Counted from the stretch's first letter, positions 1 through 8,585 are shown. The stretch is DNA of 53,926 bases from Nitrospirota bacterium (GCA_012026685.1 VEOY01000193.1:1-53926); one strand, 5' to 3'. Numbers and translations are program-made. Notes: generated by a model not told the origin, from the letters alone.

Positions 1-1
1 C

Positions 2-343
2 CCGTATGATGGAAAACACATTCAGCTCGTTCCGAACTATAGCGCGAGCGTGGGGGCTGATTTCCGTTTTCTCAAATCATTTCTTTTTGCCGCGAATGCC
101 ACCTGGACAGGCAGGAAATACCTTGACAACGACGTCGAGAACAAATTTGATAAAATGGAATCATATACCGTGGTCAACGCAAAACTCTCATACACCTATA
201 AGTCTCTGACAGCATATGTCGGGGTTAATAACATCTTCGATGAGAAGTTCTCTGAATACGGCATCGTAGGCTCCACCGGCACCAAGAATTTCTATCCCGC
301 TCCTGAACGCAATTTCTACGGAGGACTGCGCGTAGCATTATAG
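2..343 (+). CDS. TonB-dependent outer-membrane receptor, C-terminal fragment (partial)
   Basis: The frame is open from the window edge, so only the last 113 residues are visible. The sequence has alternating beta-strand character and ends with the receptor-barrel signature: 'VNNIFDEKFSEYG' close to the end and a final strand ending in an aromatic/hydrophobic residue pattern ('NFYGGLRVAL'). Such barrels import iron chelates, cobalamin or other bulky ligands across the outer membrane using energy passed on by TonB. The tonB-like gene starts 2 bases after the stop, so the two are probably co-transcribed and dedicated partners. The ORF-track start at 50 is an artefact of truncation. The substrate cannot be told from this fragment. 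Confidence 0.85.
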   Translation, partial: PYDGKHIQLVPNYSASVGADFRFLKSFLFAANATWTGRKYLDNDVENKFDKMESYTVVNAKLSYTYKSLTAYVGVNNIFDEKFSEYGIVGSTGTKNFYPAPERNFYGGLRVAL

Positions 344-345
344 TC

Positions 346-1107
346 ATGTTTGGCATCAGGAACAATATTGCCTTATCCGTAATGGTCCATGTGCTGATGG
401 TCGCTGCTGTTTTCGTCGCGGGAAGCAGCAGCGAACTCAGGCAGAGATCAGTGGTCTCCGTGTCGCTGACAGACGCATGGAACACGGAGCCTGACGGCGG
501 CCAAAAGGGAGCATCGGGACAGCAGCAACAAAGGACGGCAATGCCGGCAAGGGAAATGACGCAAAAGAGGCTTGCCATGAAAAATTTATCCGGCATTAAG
601 CCTACGGCGGCTGAAGAAGCTGCCACTGCTCACGAAGCTCCCGGCGTGCAGTCTCTTCCGGACAACTCTCCGTTCAGCCCGTCAGCGTCCTCCCCGGAGG
701 GAGAAGGAAAGGCTGCCGGAGATTCCGCGTCTTCCGCGGGATCGGGGACAGCTTTTCCTTCTGCCGGCAGGGCAGCGGGAACCGCTGCCGTAACGTCTGG
801 CGGCAGCGGCACCGTACAGCAACAGGGGGCATCCGGAGATACGTCACTGCGCCAGAGGATACGGGCTGCACTGCAGGCAAATCTTGTCTATCCCTATATA
901 GCCAAAAAAAAACAGATGGAAGGGTCTGTAATGGTAAGCTTCAGGATAAATCAGACGGGGAATCCTGAGTCGATCCGGATACTGAAAGGTTCCGGGTATT
1001 CCATTCTCGATTCTGCGGCGCGGGAAACCGTGGTCAAGGCGTCTCCCTTCCCGGCTGCAAACAACTTCATAGAAGTTCCCATCACTTTCACGCTCAAAGA
1101 TCACTGA
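346..1107 (+). CDS. tonB: TonB-family energy transducer
   Basis: This 253-residue protein has an N-terminal membrane anchor (about residues 8-26), a long low-complexity Ser/Ala/Gly/Pro/Gln linker (about 40-165) that would span the periplasm, and a C-terminal TonB domain (about 168-253). The domain shows the family pattern: a YP motif ('LVYPYIAKKKQMEG'), then 'VMVSFRINQTGNPESIRILKGSGY' style strands and 'SPFPAA'. It transmits proton-motive force from ExbB/ExbD to outer-membrane receptors. It follows the receptor fragment after 2 bases, which implies a dedicated receptor/TonB pair. No exbBD is in view. The linker is Ser/Gly/Ala-rich rather than the Pro/Lys-rich type of E. coli TonB. Confidence 0.88.
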   Translation: MFGIRNNIALSVMVHVLMVAAVFVAGSSSELRQRSVVSVSLTDAWNTEPDGGQKGASGQQQQRTAMPAREMTQKRLAMKNLSGIKPTAAEEAATAHEAPGVQSLPDNSPFSPSASSPEGEGKAAGDSASSAGSGTAFPSAGRAAGTAAVTSGGSGTVQQQGASGDTSLRQRIRAALQANLVYPYIAKKKQMEGSVMVSFRINQTGNPESIRILKGSGYSILDSAARETVVKASPFPAANNFIEVPITFTLKDH

Positions 1108-1124
1108 CCGGATTTCGGACAAAA

Positions 1125-1153
1125 AAAGGCCCCCGGATCACCCGGAGGCCTTT
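1125..1153. terminator. Bidirectional rho-independent terminator between convergent tonB and tusA
   Basis: The hairpin AAAGGCC-C-CCGG / CCGG-G-AGGCCTTT has a four-base loop and one mismatch. It is preceded by an A run and followed by a short T run, so it can work on both strands. It lies between the convergent tonB (+) and tusA (-) genes. Confidence 0.8.
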
Positions 1154-1178
1154 CCCCTATTCATCGTCGTATGCTTAA

Positions 1179-1424
1179 TTAGGGCTTCTGGATGTATATC
1201 TCCCAGCTGTCGGCCAGTTTCACGACCTCAAAAGGCATCCCTTTATCCTGAGCGAACCGAGGGAGCGAGTCCTCAGCTGATGCAGGAGCATCGCAGAGGA
1301 TCTTGAGGATACCGCCGCTCGGGAGCTTTTCCAGTGCCTTCTTGGAAAGAACCAGCGGATAAGGGCATACCCTTCCCAATACATCAAGTGTCTGTGTAGG
1401 TGTCTGTGACTTCAAATCTGCCAT
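1179..1424 (-). CDS. tusA: TusA/SirA-family sulfurtransferase
   Basis: This 81-residue protein has the TusA fold signature 'DVLGRVCPYPLVLSKKALEKL', with the CPxP motif whose first Cys (about residue 20) carries the persulfide. TusA proteins move sulfane sulfur between donors such as rhodaneses or cysteine desulfurases and acceptors such as DsrE/TusD in the cytoplasm. It is the last gene of the dsrH-dsrE-dsrF-tusA group, after a short gap with an AGGAGG ribosome site, which supports a role in delivering sulfur to or from DsrC. A terminator hairpin follows it. Confidence 0.9.
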   Translation of the reverse strand: MADLKSQTPTQTLDVLGRVCPYPLVLSKKALEKLPSGGILKILCDAPASAEDSLPRFAQDKGMPFEVVKLADSWEIYIQKP

Positions 1425-1441
1425 ATATTCCTCCTTTTAGA

Positions 1442-1855
1442 TTAACAAACAAGGATATGGGTTGCTGCGTCCATCTCCTTCTGTATTTCACCGTACGAAA
1501 CAACGTTAGCTTTTGTTTCTCCTCCAATGTCCTCAGCGTCCATCAGAATGTTGTCTTCGGTCAGGCCGAACTTGTCAAGGTCTTCCTTGCATATAAGGAC
1601 CCTCATGTCGAGTAGAAGGGAATTCTTGGCATGCCCTTCGATCGTGGTAATGCCATAATGTTTCATGCCCTGCTGCCCTTTCAGACAGTTAAGGACGCCG
1701 TCCCCCACATACGAAACAGAGGCTTCGACAAGATCTCCGTCATTCAGATAGATCTCGACAGTCTGGCTCGCAATCGCATGCGTCAGTGCAAGCCTCGATG
1801 CTTCAGTTTTGTAAGGCAGTGAACGAACGATAAATGCAAGTTTTTTTGTCGCCAT
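1442..1855 (-). CDS. DsrF/TusC-like protein of the DsrE superfamily
   Basis: This 137-residue protein has the DsrE/DsrF-like Rossmann-type pattern: an N-terminal strand and helix 'KLAFIVRSLPYKTEASRLAL', and a later 'VLICKEDLDKFGLTEDNI' segment that resembles DsrF/TusC ('eesLaerGL'). It ends in 'ATHILVC'. In DsrEFH/TusBCD hexamers this subunit is structural and DsrE carries the reactive cysteine. It lies between the DsrE-like gene (1-base gap) and tusA (17-base gap), so the four genes form one operon. Assignment to DsrF rather than another DsrE-like subgroup is by position and motif only. Confidence 0.72.
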   Translation of the reverse strand: MATKKLAFIVRSLPYKTEASRLALTHAIASQTVEIYLNDGDLVEASVSYVGDGVLNCLKGQQGMKHYGITTIEGHAKNSLLLDMRVLICKEDLDKFGLTEDNILMDAEDIGGETKANVVSYGEIQKEMDAATHILVC

Positions 1856-1856
1856 A

Positions 1857-2219
1857 TTAGTCTCCTCCTATATGAAGGACTCTATCCGCGTCAAAGGTGC
1901 TCGCAAGATACCAGTCCATGCTCTTCCGTATAAATCCGTCAGGGCAGTCTTCCTTGTGATAGCCCCGTGCCTCTGCGCATGCTTCGCAAGCGCAGATCTG
2001 AAAATTGCCGGTCGCTATGAGTTCCTGAATCGGCTTTGCCAAAAATGAATAGTCCTTGAATGCCTTCTGTCCTTTTTTCGCGAGCATGGTGGCATTGCCG
2101 GACATCCAGAAATCAACTTTATGTCCCTTTTTCACGGCAGCTTCAGCAAGCTTCACCGAAAAGTCAAGGGACAGTGAGCCTACGAGTGATGAAAATGTTC
2201 CTATGGTCAATTTGCCCAT
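1857..2219 (-). CDS. dsrE: DsrE/TusD-like sulfur relay protein
   Basis: This 120-residue protein has the DsrE layout 'LTIGTFSSLVGSLSLDFSVKLAEAAVKKGHKV', and the reactive-cysteine region 'FQICACEACAEARGYH', which matches the DsrE/TusD position where a conserved Cys followed by a [A/L]RG motif holds the persulfide. Three cysteines in that stretch and one more nearby ('HKEDC') are more than usual. It probably exchanges sulfane sulfur with TusA and DsrC in the cytoplasm. The gene sits between the DsrH/TusB-like and DsrF/TusC-like genes with gaps of 12 and 1 bases. Confidence 0.78.
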   Translation of the reverse strand: MGKLTIGTFSSLVGSLSLDFSVKLAEAAVKKGHKVDFWMSGNATMLAKKGQKAFKDYSFLAKPIQELIATGNFQICACEACAEARGYHKEDCPDGFIRKSMDWYLASTFDADRVLHIGGD

Positions 2220-2231
2220 TGCCGCCTCCTT

Positions 2232-2528
2232 TTATATCCAGACTACTTTTTCATAGTCATTGAAAATGATATCAACCACATCACCGTAGTTGACCGCCTT
2301 CACCCTGCTATCGAGATTTGCGGCAGTTATCCCTCTGGTCTCGAAGTCTTCGGTAAGGGCATAGAAATTTGCTTTTTTGTCAAGAAGTGATGAGGTCTTG
2401 CCGCCCTCCTTTACCGCCGCATGATAGACGCCGTTGCCGACAAGAATGATGCCGAGCGATTCTGCACTGAGCCTGTCTATCATATCAATACCGTTTCTGT
2501 AGTCGCTCATGAGTACAGCTAATTTCAT
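2232..2528 (-). CDS. DsrH/TusB-like protein
   Basis: This 98-residue protein resembles DsrH/TusB in length and pattern: an N-terminal strand 'KLAVLMSDYRNGIDMIDRL', the middle 'GIILVGNGVYHAAVKEGG', 'FYALTEDFETRGI', and a C-terminal 'VNYGDVVDIIFNDYEKVVWI', which resembles the typical end 'Y.dfV.l...hd.v.sW'. It contains no cysteine at all, whereas many DsrH proteins keep one, so it could act only structurally in a DsrEFH-like hexamer. It is the first gene of the relay operon, has a strong AGGAGG site seven bases before the ATG, and a sigma-70-like promoter about 40 bases upstream. Confidence 0.72.
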   Translation of the reverse strand: MKLAVLMSDYRNGIDMIDRLSAESLGIILVGNGVYHAAVKEGGKTSSLLDKKANFYALTEDFETRGITAANLDSRVKAVNYGDVVDIIFNDYEKVVWI

Positions 2529-2569
2529 TGAAACACCTCCTATGTAAGGATTTTTGAGGAAAGCAGTGT

Positions 2570-2599
2570 TTTATACCAGTTGGCATGTTCATGCGTCAA
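2570..2599 (-). promoter_or_regulatory. Sigma-70-type promoter of the dsrH-dsrE-dsrF-tusA operon
   Basis: On the minus strand TTGACG is followed after 18 bases by TATAAA. It points into the DsrH/TusB-like gene and leaves a leader of about 35 bases. This gives the sulfur-relay genes their own promoter, apart from dsrMKJOP. Confidence 0.6.
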
Positions 2600-2670
2600 A
2601 TAAAAATATCTAATCCGTACATGTGCCGCCGCTTATGAACTGGCAGCGATTCAGCGCGTCTATCATGGAA

Positions 2671-2702
2671 CAGGCGGGCAGCTGCTGATTACCGCCCGCC
2701 TG
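2671..2702 (-). terminator. Hairpin after the ferredoxin gene
   Basis: A perfect nine-base stem (CAGGCGGGC / GCCCGCCTG) starts just after the ferredoxin stop on the minus strand. No strong T run follows, so it is either a weak terminator or an RNA-stabilising 3' hairpin that separates the dsrMKJOP/ferredoxin transcript from the tus operon promoter. Confidence 0.5.
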
Positions 2703-2710
2703 AACAGCAG

Positions 2711-2896
2711 TTACATCTCGGTAAGGGTAACCGCTCCCGACGGGCATACGCTCGTGCAGGTCTCACAGCCTTCGCAATCGGCAGCTCTTGCTGGCGAGGC
2801 TTTCCCGTCAACCATGTCAAAAACAGTTACCGGACAGTTGTTCGAACATTCTTCACATCCCGTACATACGTCTGCGTTGACAGCTACAAGATACAT
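2711..2896 (-). CDS. 2[4Fe-4S] ferredoxin
   Basis: This 61-residue protein has two complete cluster motifs, 'CTGCEECSNNCP' and 'CEGCETCTSVCP', in the order typical of clostridial-type bacterial ferredoxins. It would be a soluble low-potential electron carrier. It follows dsrP in the same direction after about 80 bases and precedes the sulfur-relay operon, so it may serve sulfite reductase or the DsrMK module. That link is inference from position. Confidence 0.9.
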   Translation of the reverse strand: MYLVAVNADVCTGCEECSNNCPVTVFDMVDGKASPARAADCEGCETCTSVCPSGAVTLTEM

Positions 2897-2916
2897 AATG
2901 TTTCCTCCTTTGTTTC

Positions 2917-2934
2917 AACATCCCTAAGGATGTT
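2917..2934. other. Small hairpin between dsrP and ferredoxin
   Basis: The inverted repeat AACATCC-CTAA-GGATGTT lies in the 80-base gap. The T run is on the plus-strand side, the wrong side for terminating the minus-strand dsr transcript, so it may be an RNA processing or stability element. Role unknown. Confidence 0.35.
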
Positions 2935-2976
2935 TTTTCCGTTTATCCTCCGACATCACGTCATATACGATGTATA

Positions 2977-4143
2977 TCAATGCTCTACCGCCGTATCCTC
3001 TTCTCTCACGGCAATCGCGACCTTATAGAGAACCGTAAGTATGAGGAAGCCCGTGGCCCATACCCCAGCCGTTATAAGCGTTTCGAGAAATGTCGGCCAG
3101 TACTCGGTGATCCCCTCGAACATATTGGGGACAAATCCCCCGATAATCAGCCCGAAACCCTTATCGATCCAGAGGGAACTGAACAGGGCGATGCAGGCAA
3201 AAGCCAGAATGCTTTCGTTCCTGCGGAGATGGGGGAATACCAGTATTGCCAGAGCGACTACCGCAAGGATGCTCGAAAGCCACATCAGAGGAACCATTTT
3301 TGTGTGTCCATCTATTCCGACGTACAGATAATGGAATGGATGCATGTGGCCGGGAATATTGCTGTAAAACGCGGTGAAAAATTCCAGGCCAAGGAGAAAT
3401 ACGTTGGCAAACATCGCGTACGTCACGATCTTGCCGATGGCCTGGATTGCTTCTGTTCCAGGATCGAATTTCGAAAATTTCCGTACCAGAAGAGCCAGAA
3501 TAATTAAGAGGGCAGGGCCTCCTGCAAACGCTGACGCAAGGAACCGGGCCGCCATGACCGCAGTCAGCCAGAAGTGTCTGCCCGGAATACCGGCATAAAG
3601 GAACGCTGTGACCGTATGGATGCTGACAGCCCAGGGTACAGAAAGGTAGATCAGCGGCTTTACCCAATCGGGCGGCCTGACTCCTTTGCGGTCGGCGCCA
3701 AGTGTTGTCCAGCCGATGATCAGGTTCAGCAAAAGGTAGCCGTTCAGAACGACCACGTCCCAAAATACGATCGACCCCGGTGTCGGATGAAGAAGGATAT
3801 TGGCGACCCTCATCGGCTGGCCCATGTCAGCCATGATGAACAGGACGCACATGATGACAGCCGAGACAGCGAGGAACTCCCCCAGGATCACGATCTTGCT
3901 GAACTTTTTGAAGTCATGCAAATAATAAGGGATAACGAGCATTACTGCCGAGGCGGCAACACCGACCAGGAACGTGAACTGGCCGATATAGAGACCCCAG
4001 GATACGTCCCTGCTCAATCCCGTGATACCCAGACCTTCGTTCAGCTGTTTCCAATACGCAATGCAGCCGACACCGATCACCGCAAGCAGGAAGAATATCC
4101 ATGCCCAATATCTGTTGCTTCCGCTCAGCGCCTTCTCAAGCAT
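2977..4143 (-). CDS. dsrP: DsrP, quinone-interacting membrane subunit of DsrMKJOP
   Basis: This 388-residue NrfD/PsrC-family protein has about ten membrane helices. Recognisable parts are '[18 protein letters not shown]' near residue 48, '[17 protein letters not shown]' and '[15 protein letters not shown]'. DsrP exchanges electrons between menaquinone and the periplasmic DsrJ/DsrO module. The track start (4158) is a TTG. The ATG at 4143 has GGAGG eight bases upstream and is preferred. It overlaps the dsrO stop by 8 bases, indicating coupled translation, and is the last gene of the dsrMKJOP run. Confidence 0.93.
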   Translation of the reverse strand: MLEKALSGSNRYWAWIFFLLAVIGVGCIAYWKQLNEGLGITGLSRDVSWGLYIGQFTFLVGVAASAVMLVIPYYLHDFKKFSKIVILGEFLAVSAVIMCVLFIMADMGQPMRVANILLHPTPGSIVFWDVVVLNGYLLLNLIIGWTTLGADRKGVRPPDWVKPLIYLSVPWAVSIHTVTAFLYAGIPGRHFWLTAVMAARFLASAFAGGPALLIILALLVRKFSKFDPGTEAIQAIGKIVTYAMFANVFLLGLEFFTAFYSNIPGHMHPFHYLYVGIDGHTKMVPLMWLSSILAVVALAILVFPHLRRNESILAFACIALFSSLWIDKGFGLIIGGFVPNMFEGITEYWPTFLETLITAGVWATGFLILTVLYKVAIAVREEDTAVEH

Positions 4144-4939
4144 GCTCGCCACCTCCAATCACATAGTAGATACTCGGCTGTGTCCCGAGTTCGGGCTTTC
4201 TCCGGATCGTATACTTTTCTGCGATCAGCTTCCGCACTTCGGAATTGGGGTCATCAAGATCGCCGAAAACGATCGCGCCGCTGGAAGCCTCTGCACATGC
4301 CGGCTGCTGACCGATCGCAAGCCGCTCATAGCATGCGGTACACTTTTCGACAACACCGATCATACGGGTCGGGAACGTTTTATTCTCCACCTTGATGTTC
4401 GGGCGTGGATCCGTGTAGTTGAAGCTTCTCGCACCGAACGGACATGCTGCCATACAGAACCTGCAGCCGATGCACCGGTGCATGTCCTGCATCACAATGC
4501 CGTCGCTCGCGCGCTTGAAGGTCGCCTTGGTCGGGCAGACCCGCACGCAGGCTGGATTCTGACAGTGGTTGCAGAAGAGGAGAAAGTTCTTTTCCTGCAG
4601 TTCCTTGTTCATGATCTTGTCTTCAGCGGTGTTCGGGAAGGTATGCTCATAGGTGTCCCTCCATATCCATTTGACCTCATGCCGCGGGTTTGGATTGTTG
4701 GGAACGTTGTGAATGTCATGGCAGGCGTTGACACACTTCTGGTAGTCCTCATCGGTCGAGAGCTTGCTGACATCAACCACAAAGCCCCACCTCTTAGCCT
4801 TGAGGGCTCTCGGGTCCGGGTGGATCTGTGCTGCCTCAAGGTTCCCCCTGCCGATATTGCTGATGACAGAAGCGCCGCCAACACCAAGGACGGTCGATGC
4901 ACTGGCTAATTTGAGAAATTGTCTTCTGTTCATGCTCAT
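4136..4939 (-). CDS. dsrO: DsrO, periplasmic Fe-S subunit with Tat signal
   Basis: This 267-residue protein starts with a twin-arginine signal ('[17 protein letters not shown]') followed by a ferredoxin-like iron-sulfur domain: '[14 protein letters not shown]', '[18 protein letters not shown]' and 'CTACYERL'. The first cluster region ('[10 protein letters not shown]') is incomplete compared with NrfC-type proteins. DsrO sits in the periplasm between DsrJ haems and DsrP. The long track start is wrong: the ATG at 4939 overlaps the dsrJ stop as ATGA and places the Tat motif at residues 4-10. Confidence 0.93.
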   Translation of the reverse strand: MSMNRRQFLKLASASTVLGVGGASVISNIGRGNLEAAQIHPDPRALKAKRWGFVVDVSKLSTDEDYQKCVNACHDIHNVPNNPNPRHEVKWIWRDTYEHTFPNTAEDKIMNKELQEKNFLLFCNHCQNPACVRVCPTKATFKRASDGIVMQDMHRCIGCRFCMAACPFGARSFNYTDPRPNIKVENKTFPTRMIGVVEKCTACYERLAIGQQPACAEASSGAIVFGDLDDPNSEVRKLIAEKYTIRRKPELGTQPSIYYVIGGGEHA

Positions 4940-5334
4940 GACTTGTTCTCCTTCGGTGCGATATGACAGCTCCAGCAATATGGCACCACCGCCATATAGT
5001 TGTGGCACTTGTCGCAGAACTCCTTCTTGTTCGAATGGCATTTCATGCAGCCGTTCTGGAGACTGATTCCATATTCATTGCCGTCCGAACCGACATAGAT
5101 GCGATTTCCGTTGCGGACCACTTCGTCGCGCCAAGTGTTCAGGAGCTGCATGTGCTCTGACCTCATGAAGGCCTTCGGCTCCACGCAATGCTTTACCGGC
5201 ATCGCATTTATCTCCGGCGTGTCGATGCTCGGCTCTATCTTCGCATTTGCCTTGCCAAGGTTCAGCAGGAAGGGCAGCGTTGCCAGGATGAAAAAGACTG
5301 CCAGTCCGGCTATGATCTTTCCGGAATTGTACAT
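4936..5334 (-). CDS. dsrJ: DsrJ, triheme cytochrome c
   Basis: This 132-residue protein has an uncleaved membrane anchor (about residues 6-24) and three haem c sites (CMKCH, CDKCH, CWSCH) in the C-terminal half. The conserved 'MPVKHCVEPKAFMR' upstream of the haems holds the Cys that gives DsrJ one haem with unusual His/Cys ligation. It works in the periplasm as part of DsrMKJOP. Its ATG overlaps the dsrK stop by one base (TAATG) and its stop overlaps dsrO (ATGA). Confidence 0.94.
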   Translation of the reverse strand: MYNSGKIIAGLAVFFILATLPFLLNLGKANAKIEPSIDTPEINAMPVKHCVEPKAFMRSEHMQLLNTWRDEVVRNGNRIYVGSDGNEYGISLQNGCMKCHSNKKEFCDKCHNYMAVVPYCWSCHIAPKENKS

Positions 5335-6947
5335 TATTCGTTACCTCCCTTCCCCGGGAGCGGCTCTCCTCTGAGGTCTGTCTCCCTCTCCTTCTCTCCC
5401 GTCATGATCAGGGCGTTCGCCACGAGCTCATGCACGCCGGTCACCCGCGTTCCGGGCACCCAGTAGTCCATGGATGCGGAGAGCGTCGCCCTGTCAATAG
5501 CGCAGATATTGGCCAGTGTATTCACACCGTGCTGTTCCTTTACATGCTTGACCGCGTTTGCTCTCGGGTATCCGCCGCGCATCCTGATCTCCATATTTTC
5601 ACTCGCGTTCAGGCCGGTTCCGCTGCCGCAGCAGAAGGTCCGCTCCCTGATCGTATTGTCAGGCATCTCATGGAACTTGTTGCAGACGTTGTTGATGATG
5701 TACCGCGGCTCCTCCAGAAGGCCCATGCCCCGCGCCGTGTTGCAGGAATCATGATACGTGACGACCAGGTCGTCGTTCCTGCTCGGATCAAGCTTGAGCT
5801 TATTATTTTTGATGAGATCTGCCGTAAACTCCGTCACATGGATCATCTTGGTCGATGCAGCATTGTCGAAGACCGTACCGGTTATCGGGGACTTCGGCAC
5901 TTCCATGAAATCCGTCGGTCCGTTCCACGTGTCCATATACTGGTTCAGGACCCTCCACATATGGCCGCACTCGCCGCCGATGATGTACTTCACGCCGAGT
6001 CTCTTTGCCTCAGCGTATATCTTTGAGTTAAGCCTCTTGGCCATCTCGTTCGACGTGAAAAACCCGAAATTGCCGCCCTCCGATGCGTAGGTAGACCATG
6101 TGTAGTCAAGCCCCAGCTCATGGAAGAGCATCATGTACCCCATGCAGGTGAACGTCCCCGGATCAGCGAAGAGGTCACCTGAAGGAGTCACAAAAAGGAT
6201 CTCCGCACCTTTTCTGTTGAAGGAAGGGTTTATCCTGATGCCGGTGATGGTCTCGATATCGTCGATCATGCCCTCAATGCTGTTCATGATGGCGTGAGGC
6301 TCGAGTCCGAGGTGGTTGCCCTTCATATAGCAGTTTGCCACCGGCCCGGAAATCCAGTCCGTGTTCAGACCGAGGAGATTGGTGAACTCCCTTGCCATCA
6401 TCGTGATCTCTGCCGTATCGATGCCGTAGGGGCAGAAGACCGAACAGCGCCTGCATTCCGTACACTGATAGAAGTAGTACCACCATTCTTTGAGCACACT
6501 GAGGTTGAGTTCGCGGGCACCCGCCAGCTTGCCGAGGTACTTGCCCGAGCTGGTAAAGTATTTCCGGTAGACGGAACGCAAAAGCTCCGCCCTGAGAACC
6601 GGCATATTCTTCGGGTCTCCGCCTCCGATAAAGAAGTGGCATTTGTCAGCGCATGCACCGCATCTGACGCAGATGTCCATGAAGACCTTGAATGAACGAT
6701 ACTTCGAGAGCCTGTCTGCCATCGCCTCGAGAACCGTACCCTCCCAGTCCTTCGGCAGCTTCCAGTTCTCTTCGACCGGTGACCAGTCCCGGGCATTGGG
6801 GAATTCTACCGTTGCAAGGTTCTTGCCCTTTGCCCCCCAACAGAAGTTGCCCGGCTTGAGTTCGACCGGCTGGTCCATCCAGTTTTCCGACTGCGGAGGG
6901 TTGTAATCTATCTTTAAGAGTTCTGCTGGTGTTGATAGTTTTGCCAT
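5334..6947 (-). CDS. dsrK: DsrK, catalytic subunit related to heterodisulfide reductase HdrD
   Basis: This 537-residue cytoplasmic subunit carries two [4Fe-4S] motifs ('CVRCGACADKCH' and 'CTECRRCSVFCPYGID') and the C-terminal HdrD-type cysteine-rich (CCG) region with 'ERTFCCGSGTG' plus upstream 'YHDSCNTARG' and 'GGECGHMWR'. These hold the non-cubane cluster that reduces or oxidises the DsrC trisulfide. It lies three bases after dsrM and overlaps dsrJ by one base. All the cysteine motifs needed are present. Confidence 0.95.
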   Translation of the reverse strand: MAKLSTPAELLKIDYNPPQSENWMDQPVELKPGNFCWGAKGKNLATVEFPNARDWSPVEENWKLPKDWEGTVLEAMADRLSKYRSFKVFMDICVRCGACADKCHFFIGGGDPKNMPVLRAELLRSVYRKYFTSSGKYLGKLAGARELNLSVLKEWWYYFYQCTECRRCSVFCPYGIDTAEITMMAREFTNLLGLNTDWISGPVANCYMKGNHLGLEPHAIMNSIEGMIDDIETITGIRINPSFNRKGAEILFVTPSGDLFADPGTFTCMGYMMLFHELGLDYTWSTYASEGGNFGFFTSNEMAKRLNSKIYAEAKRLGVKYIIGGECGHMWRVLNQYMDTWNGPTDFMEVPKSPITGTVFDNAASTKMIHVTEFTADLIKNNKLKLDPSRNDDLVVTYHDSCNTARGMGLLEEPRYIINNVCNKFHEMPDNTIRERTFCCGSGTGLNASENMEIRMRGGYPRANAVKHVKEQHGVNTLANICAIDRATLSASMDYWVPGTRVTGVHELVANALIMTGEKERETDLRGEPLPGKGGNE

Positions 6948-6949
6948 GG

Positions 6950-7942
6950 CTACTCCTTTTCGACCGGCAGTCCGGCCTTTTTCATCTTCTCCCTGAATTC
7001 ATCCTCATACTCCTCGTAGGTATGGACATGGACAGGATAGTTCCAGGGATTGATGTACCGTACTATTCTGCTGTCATTTGCCATGTTTCTCGTCGGGCTC
7101 AGAAAGACCCCGCCCATATGCATCAGCTTGCTGAAGGGGAAATACATCAGGAGAATGGAGATAAGGAAAAGATGCACGTAAAAAATGGCCCCGATGCCCT
7201 GTGGGATGATAGGGTTCAGGCTCACCAGACCCATGGCGAGCTGCTTGACGCCGACGATGTGCACCTTAAAGAAATATCTCATGAGGATGCCCGTGATCGC
7301 TATGCCGAGGATCAGAAAAAGCGGGAAGAAATCGGCAGCAAGCGAGATGTATCTGATCTGGGGCAGATAAACCCTCCGGACGAGGAGGAACGTGACCGCA
7401 CCGAGGATCACAGCGTCAGTCATATAAAAAAGCGGCGCGCCGATCTGGAAGAAGCTGTCTGCCCCCTCCATCATCTTGATGACCGCAGGAACGTCCTGAA
7501 CGAAGAACCGGTAGTGCCGTACAAAAATGAACAGGAACGACCAGTGGAACGCGAGTCCGGCAAGCCAGAGCAGTTTCTCTGAGCCATAGACCGCCTTCCC
7601 CTCTTTCATCTCCGTCTTCATATTTCTGAAGAGGGAGCGGAAGAATAATACTTCAAGGAACATCCTTCCCACGACCTGCATCGTCGTGACCGGGTTCTCA
7701 AGCTTGTCCTGCTTGATCCACGGGAGCGATTTCTGCTGCCCGCATGTTGTCGGGATGCAGAAGGGCACAGGAGATTTTCCCCATTGGACAACGCGGTAGA
7801 TAAAACCGAGCACGAACACCGCTACCGCTGCATAGGGTACGATGACCCCGAAGAAAACCTGCGTCTGATGTGCCACCGTCACCCCGAACAATGGAAGCAG
7901 CATGAGTATCACAACTGCAATAAAGGGTAATACGGTTTTCAT
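6950..7942 (-). CDS. dsrM: DsrM, haem b membrane subunit (NarI-like)
   Basis: This 330-residue protein has about six membrane helices with the NarI-type cytochrome b pattern. Candidate haem ligands are His residues such as those in 'LAFHWSFLFIFVRHYRF' and 'FYVHLFLISILLMYFPFSKLMHMGG'. DsrM exchanges electrons between menaquinone and DsrK. The track start at 8089 is too long. The ATG at 7942 begins the first membrane helix ('MKTVLPFIAVVILMLLPL') and overlaps the upstream stop as ATGA. Confidence 0.93.
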   Translation of the reverse strand: MKTVLPFIAVVILMLLPLFGVTVAHQTQVFFGVIVPYAAVAVFVLGFIYRVVQWGKSPVPFCIPTTCGQQKSLPWIKQDKLENPVTTMQVVGRMFLEVLFFRSLFRNMKTEMKEGKAVYGSEKLLWLAGLAFHWSFLFIFVRHYRFFVQDVPAVIKMMEGADSFFQIGAPLFYMTDAVILGAVTFLLVRRVYLPQIRYISLAADFFPLFLILGIAITGILMRYFFKVHIVGVKQLAMGLVSLNPIIPQGIGAIFYVHLFLISILLMYFPFSKLMHMGGVFLSPTRNMANDSRIVRYINPWNYPVHVHTYEEYEDEFREKMKKAGLPVEKE

Positions 7943-8502
7943 GTGTTTACCTCTTTCTTTTGTATTGCGATAAAATTGGTTTGTTTCTCTGGGTCCTCGG
8001 TCTCGGTAACCATGTTCGCCTTCTGGAGGAGCCGGTAGGTCATGTTCTTCATTTCGTTCGCCTTGATCTCGTACAGTTTTTCTCTGCACTGCATGAAGAT
8101 GTCGAAAGCGATGAGGGCAAGTGAGTCGATCTGCGATTCAAGGGCTACAAGTTCTTCGGAGAGCTCTGGGGTGAGGGGTGTATCCTTGATGCCGTCCCTG
8201 ATAACGCTTTTCAGGAAAAAAATAAAAGCAACGGCCTGTGAGGCGCTAAATTCCTGGATGGCCCGAACCCTGATGATATTGTCGAGAAAGCCCGAAATCT
8301 TCTCGATCTCTCCGCCGTTGAGGAGTTCCCGGAATATATCTTCTATCCCTGCATGGATGGCCTGACCGACCGGATTCGCAAACTTATCCTTCTGGTTTTT
8401 AAGAAACTTGGCGGTTTCGGCAGGATACGTATCAAGGATCCTGTCAAACCATGCAGCAAGCAATCCGTCTTTTTTCGCTGAAAGGATAACCTTCAGGCTC
8501 AT
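7939..8502 (-). CDS. RsbRD N-terminal-domain protein heading the dsrMKJOP operon
   Basis: This 187-residue, all-helical protein resembles the N-terminal domain of RsbR/RsbRD stressosome co-antagonists, a globin-like helical bundle: 'ILDTYPAETAKFLKNQKDKFANPVGQAI', 'ISGFLDNIIRVRAIQEFSASQAVAFIFFLK'. It has no STAS domain. Such proteins often sit directly before dsrM in sulfate reducers (recalled, not searched). The stop overlaps the dsrM ATG, so its level is tied to the complex. A sensory or assembly role is inferred. GGGGGA lies 12 bases before the ATG; no convincing promoter was seen in the 83 bases between it and the dsrC terminator. Confidence 0.75.
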   Translation of the reverse strand: MSLKVILSAKKDGLLAAWFDRILDTYPAETAKFLKNQKDKFANPVGQAIHAGIEDIFRELLNGGEIEKISGFLDNIIRVRAIQEFSASQAVAFIFFLKSVIRDGIKDTPLTPELSEELVALESQIDSLALIAFDIFMQCREKLYEIKANEMKNMTYRLLQKANMVTETEDPEKQTNFIAIQKKEVNT

Positions 8503-8585
8503 CTATTCGAAAAATCCCCCCAATATTTCGCGGCACGAGAACCTGTGTCTTGAGCAGCTGATACGACTCATGAGGCAACAGGATA

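Noticed and set aside
2917-2934. Terminator between dsrP and ferredoxin
   Set aside because: The T run is on the plus-strand side, while all neighbouring genes are on the minus strand.
3574-4909. Long plus-strand ORFs of 273 and 295 residues opposite dsrP/dsrO
   Set aside because: They are reverse-strand shadows of dsrP and dsrO, with low-complexity, non-protein-like composition.
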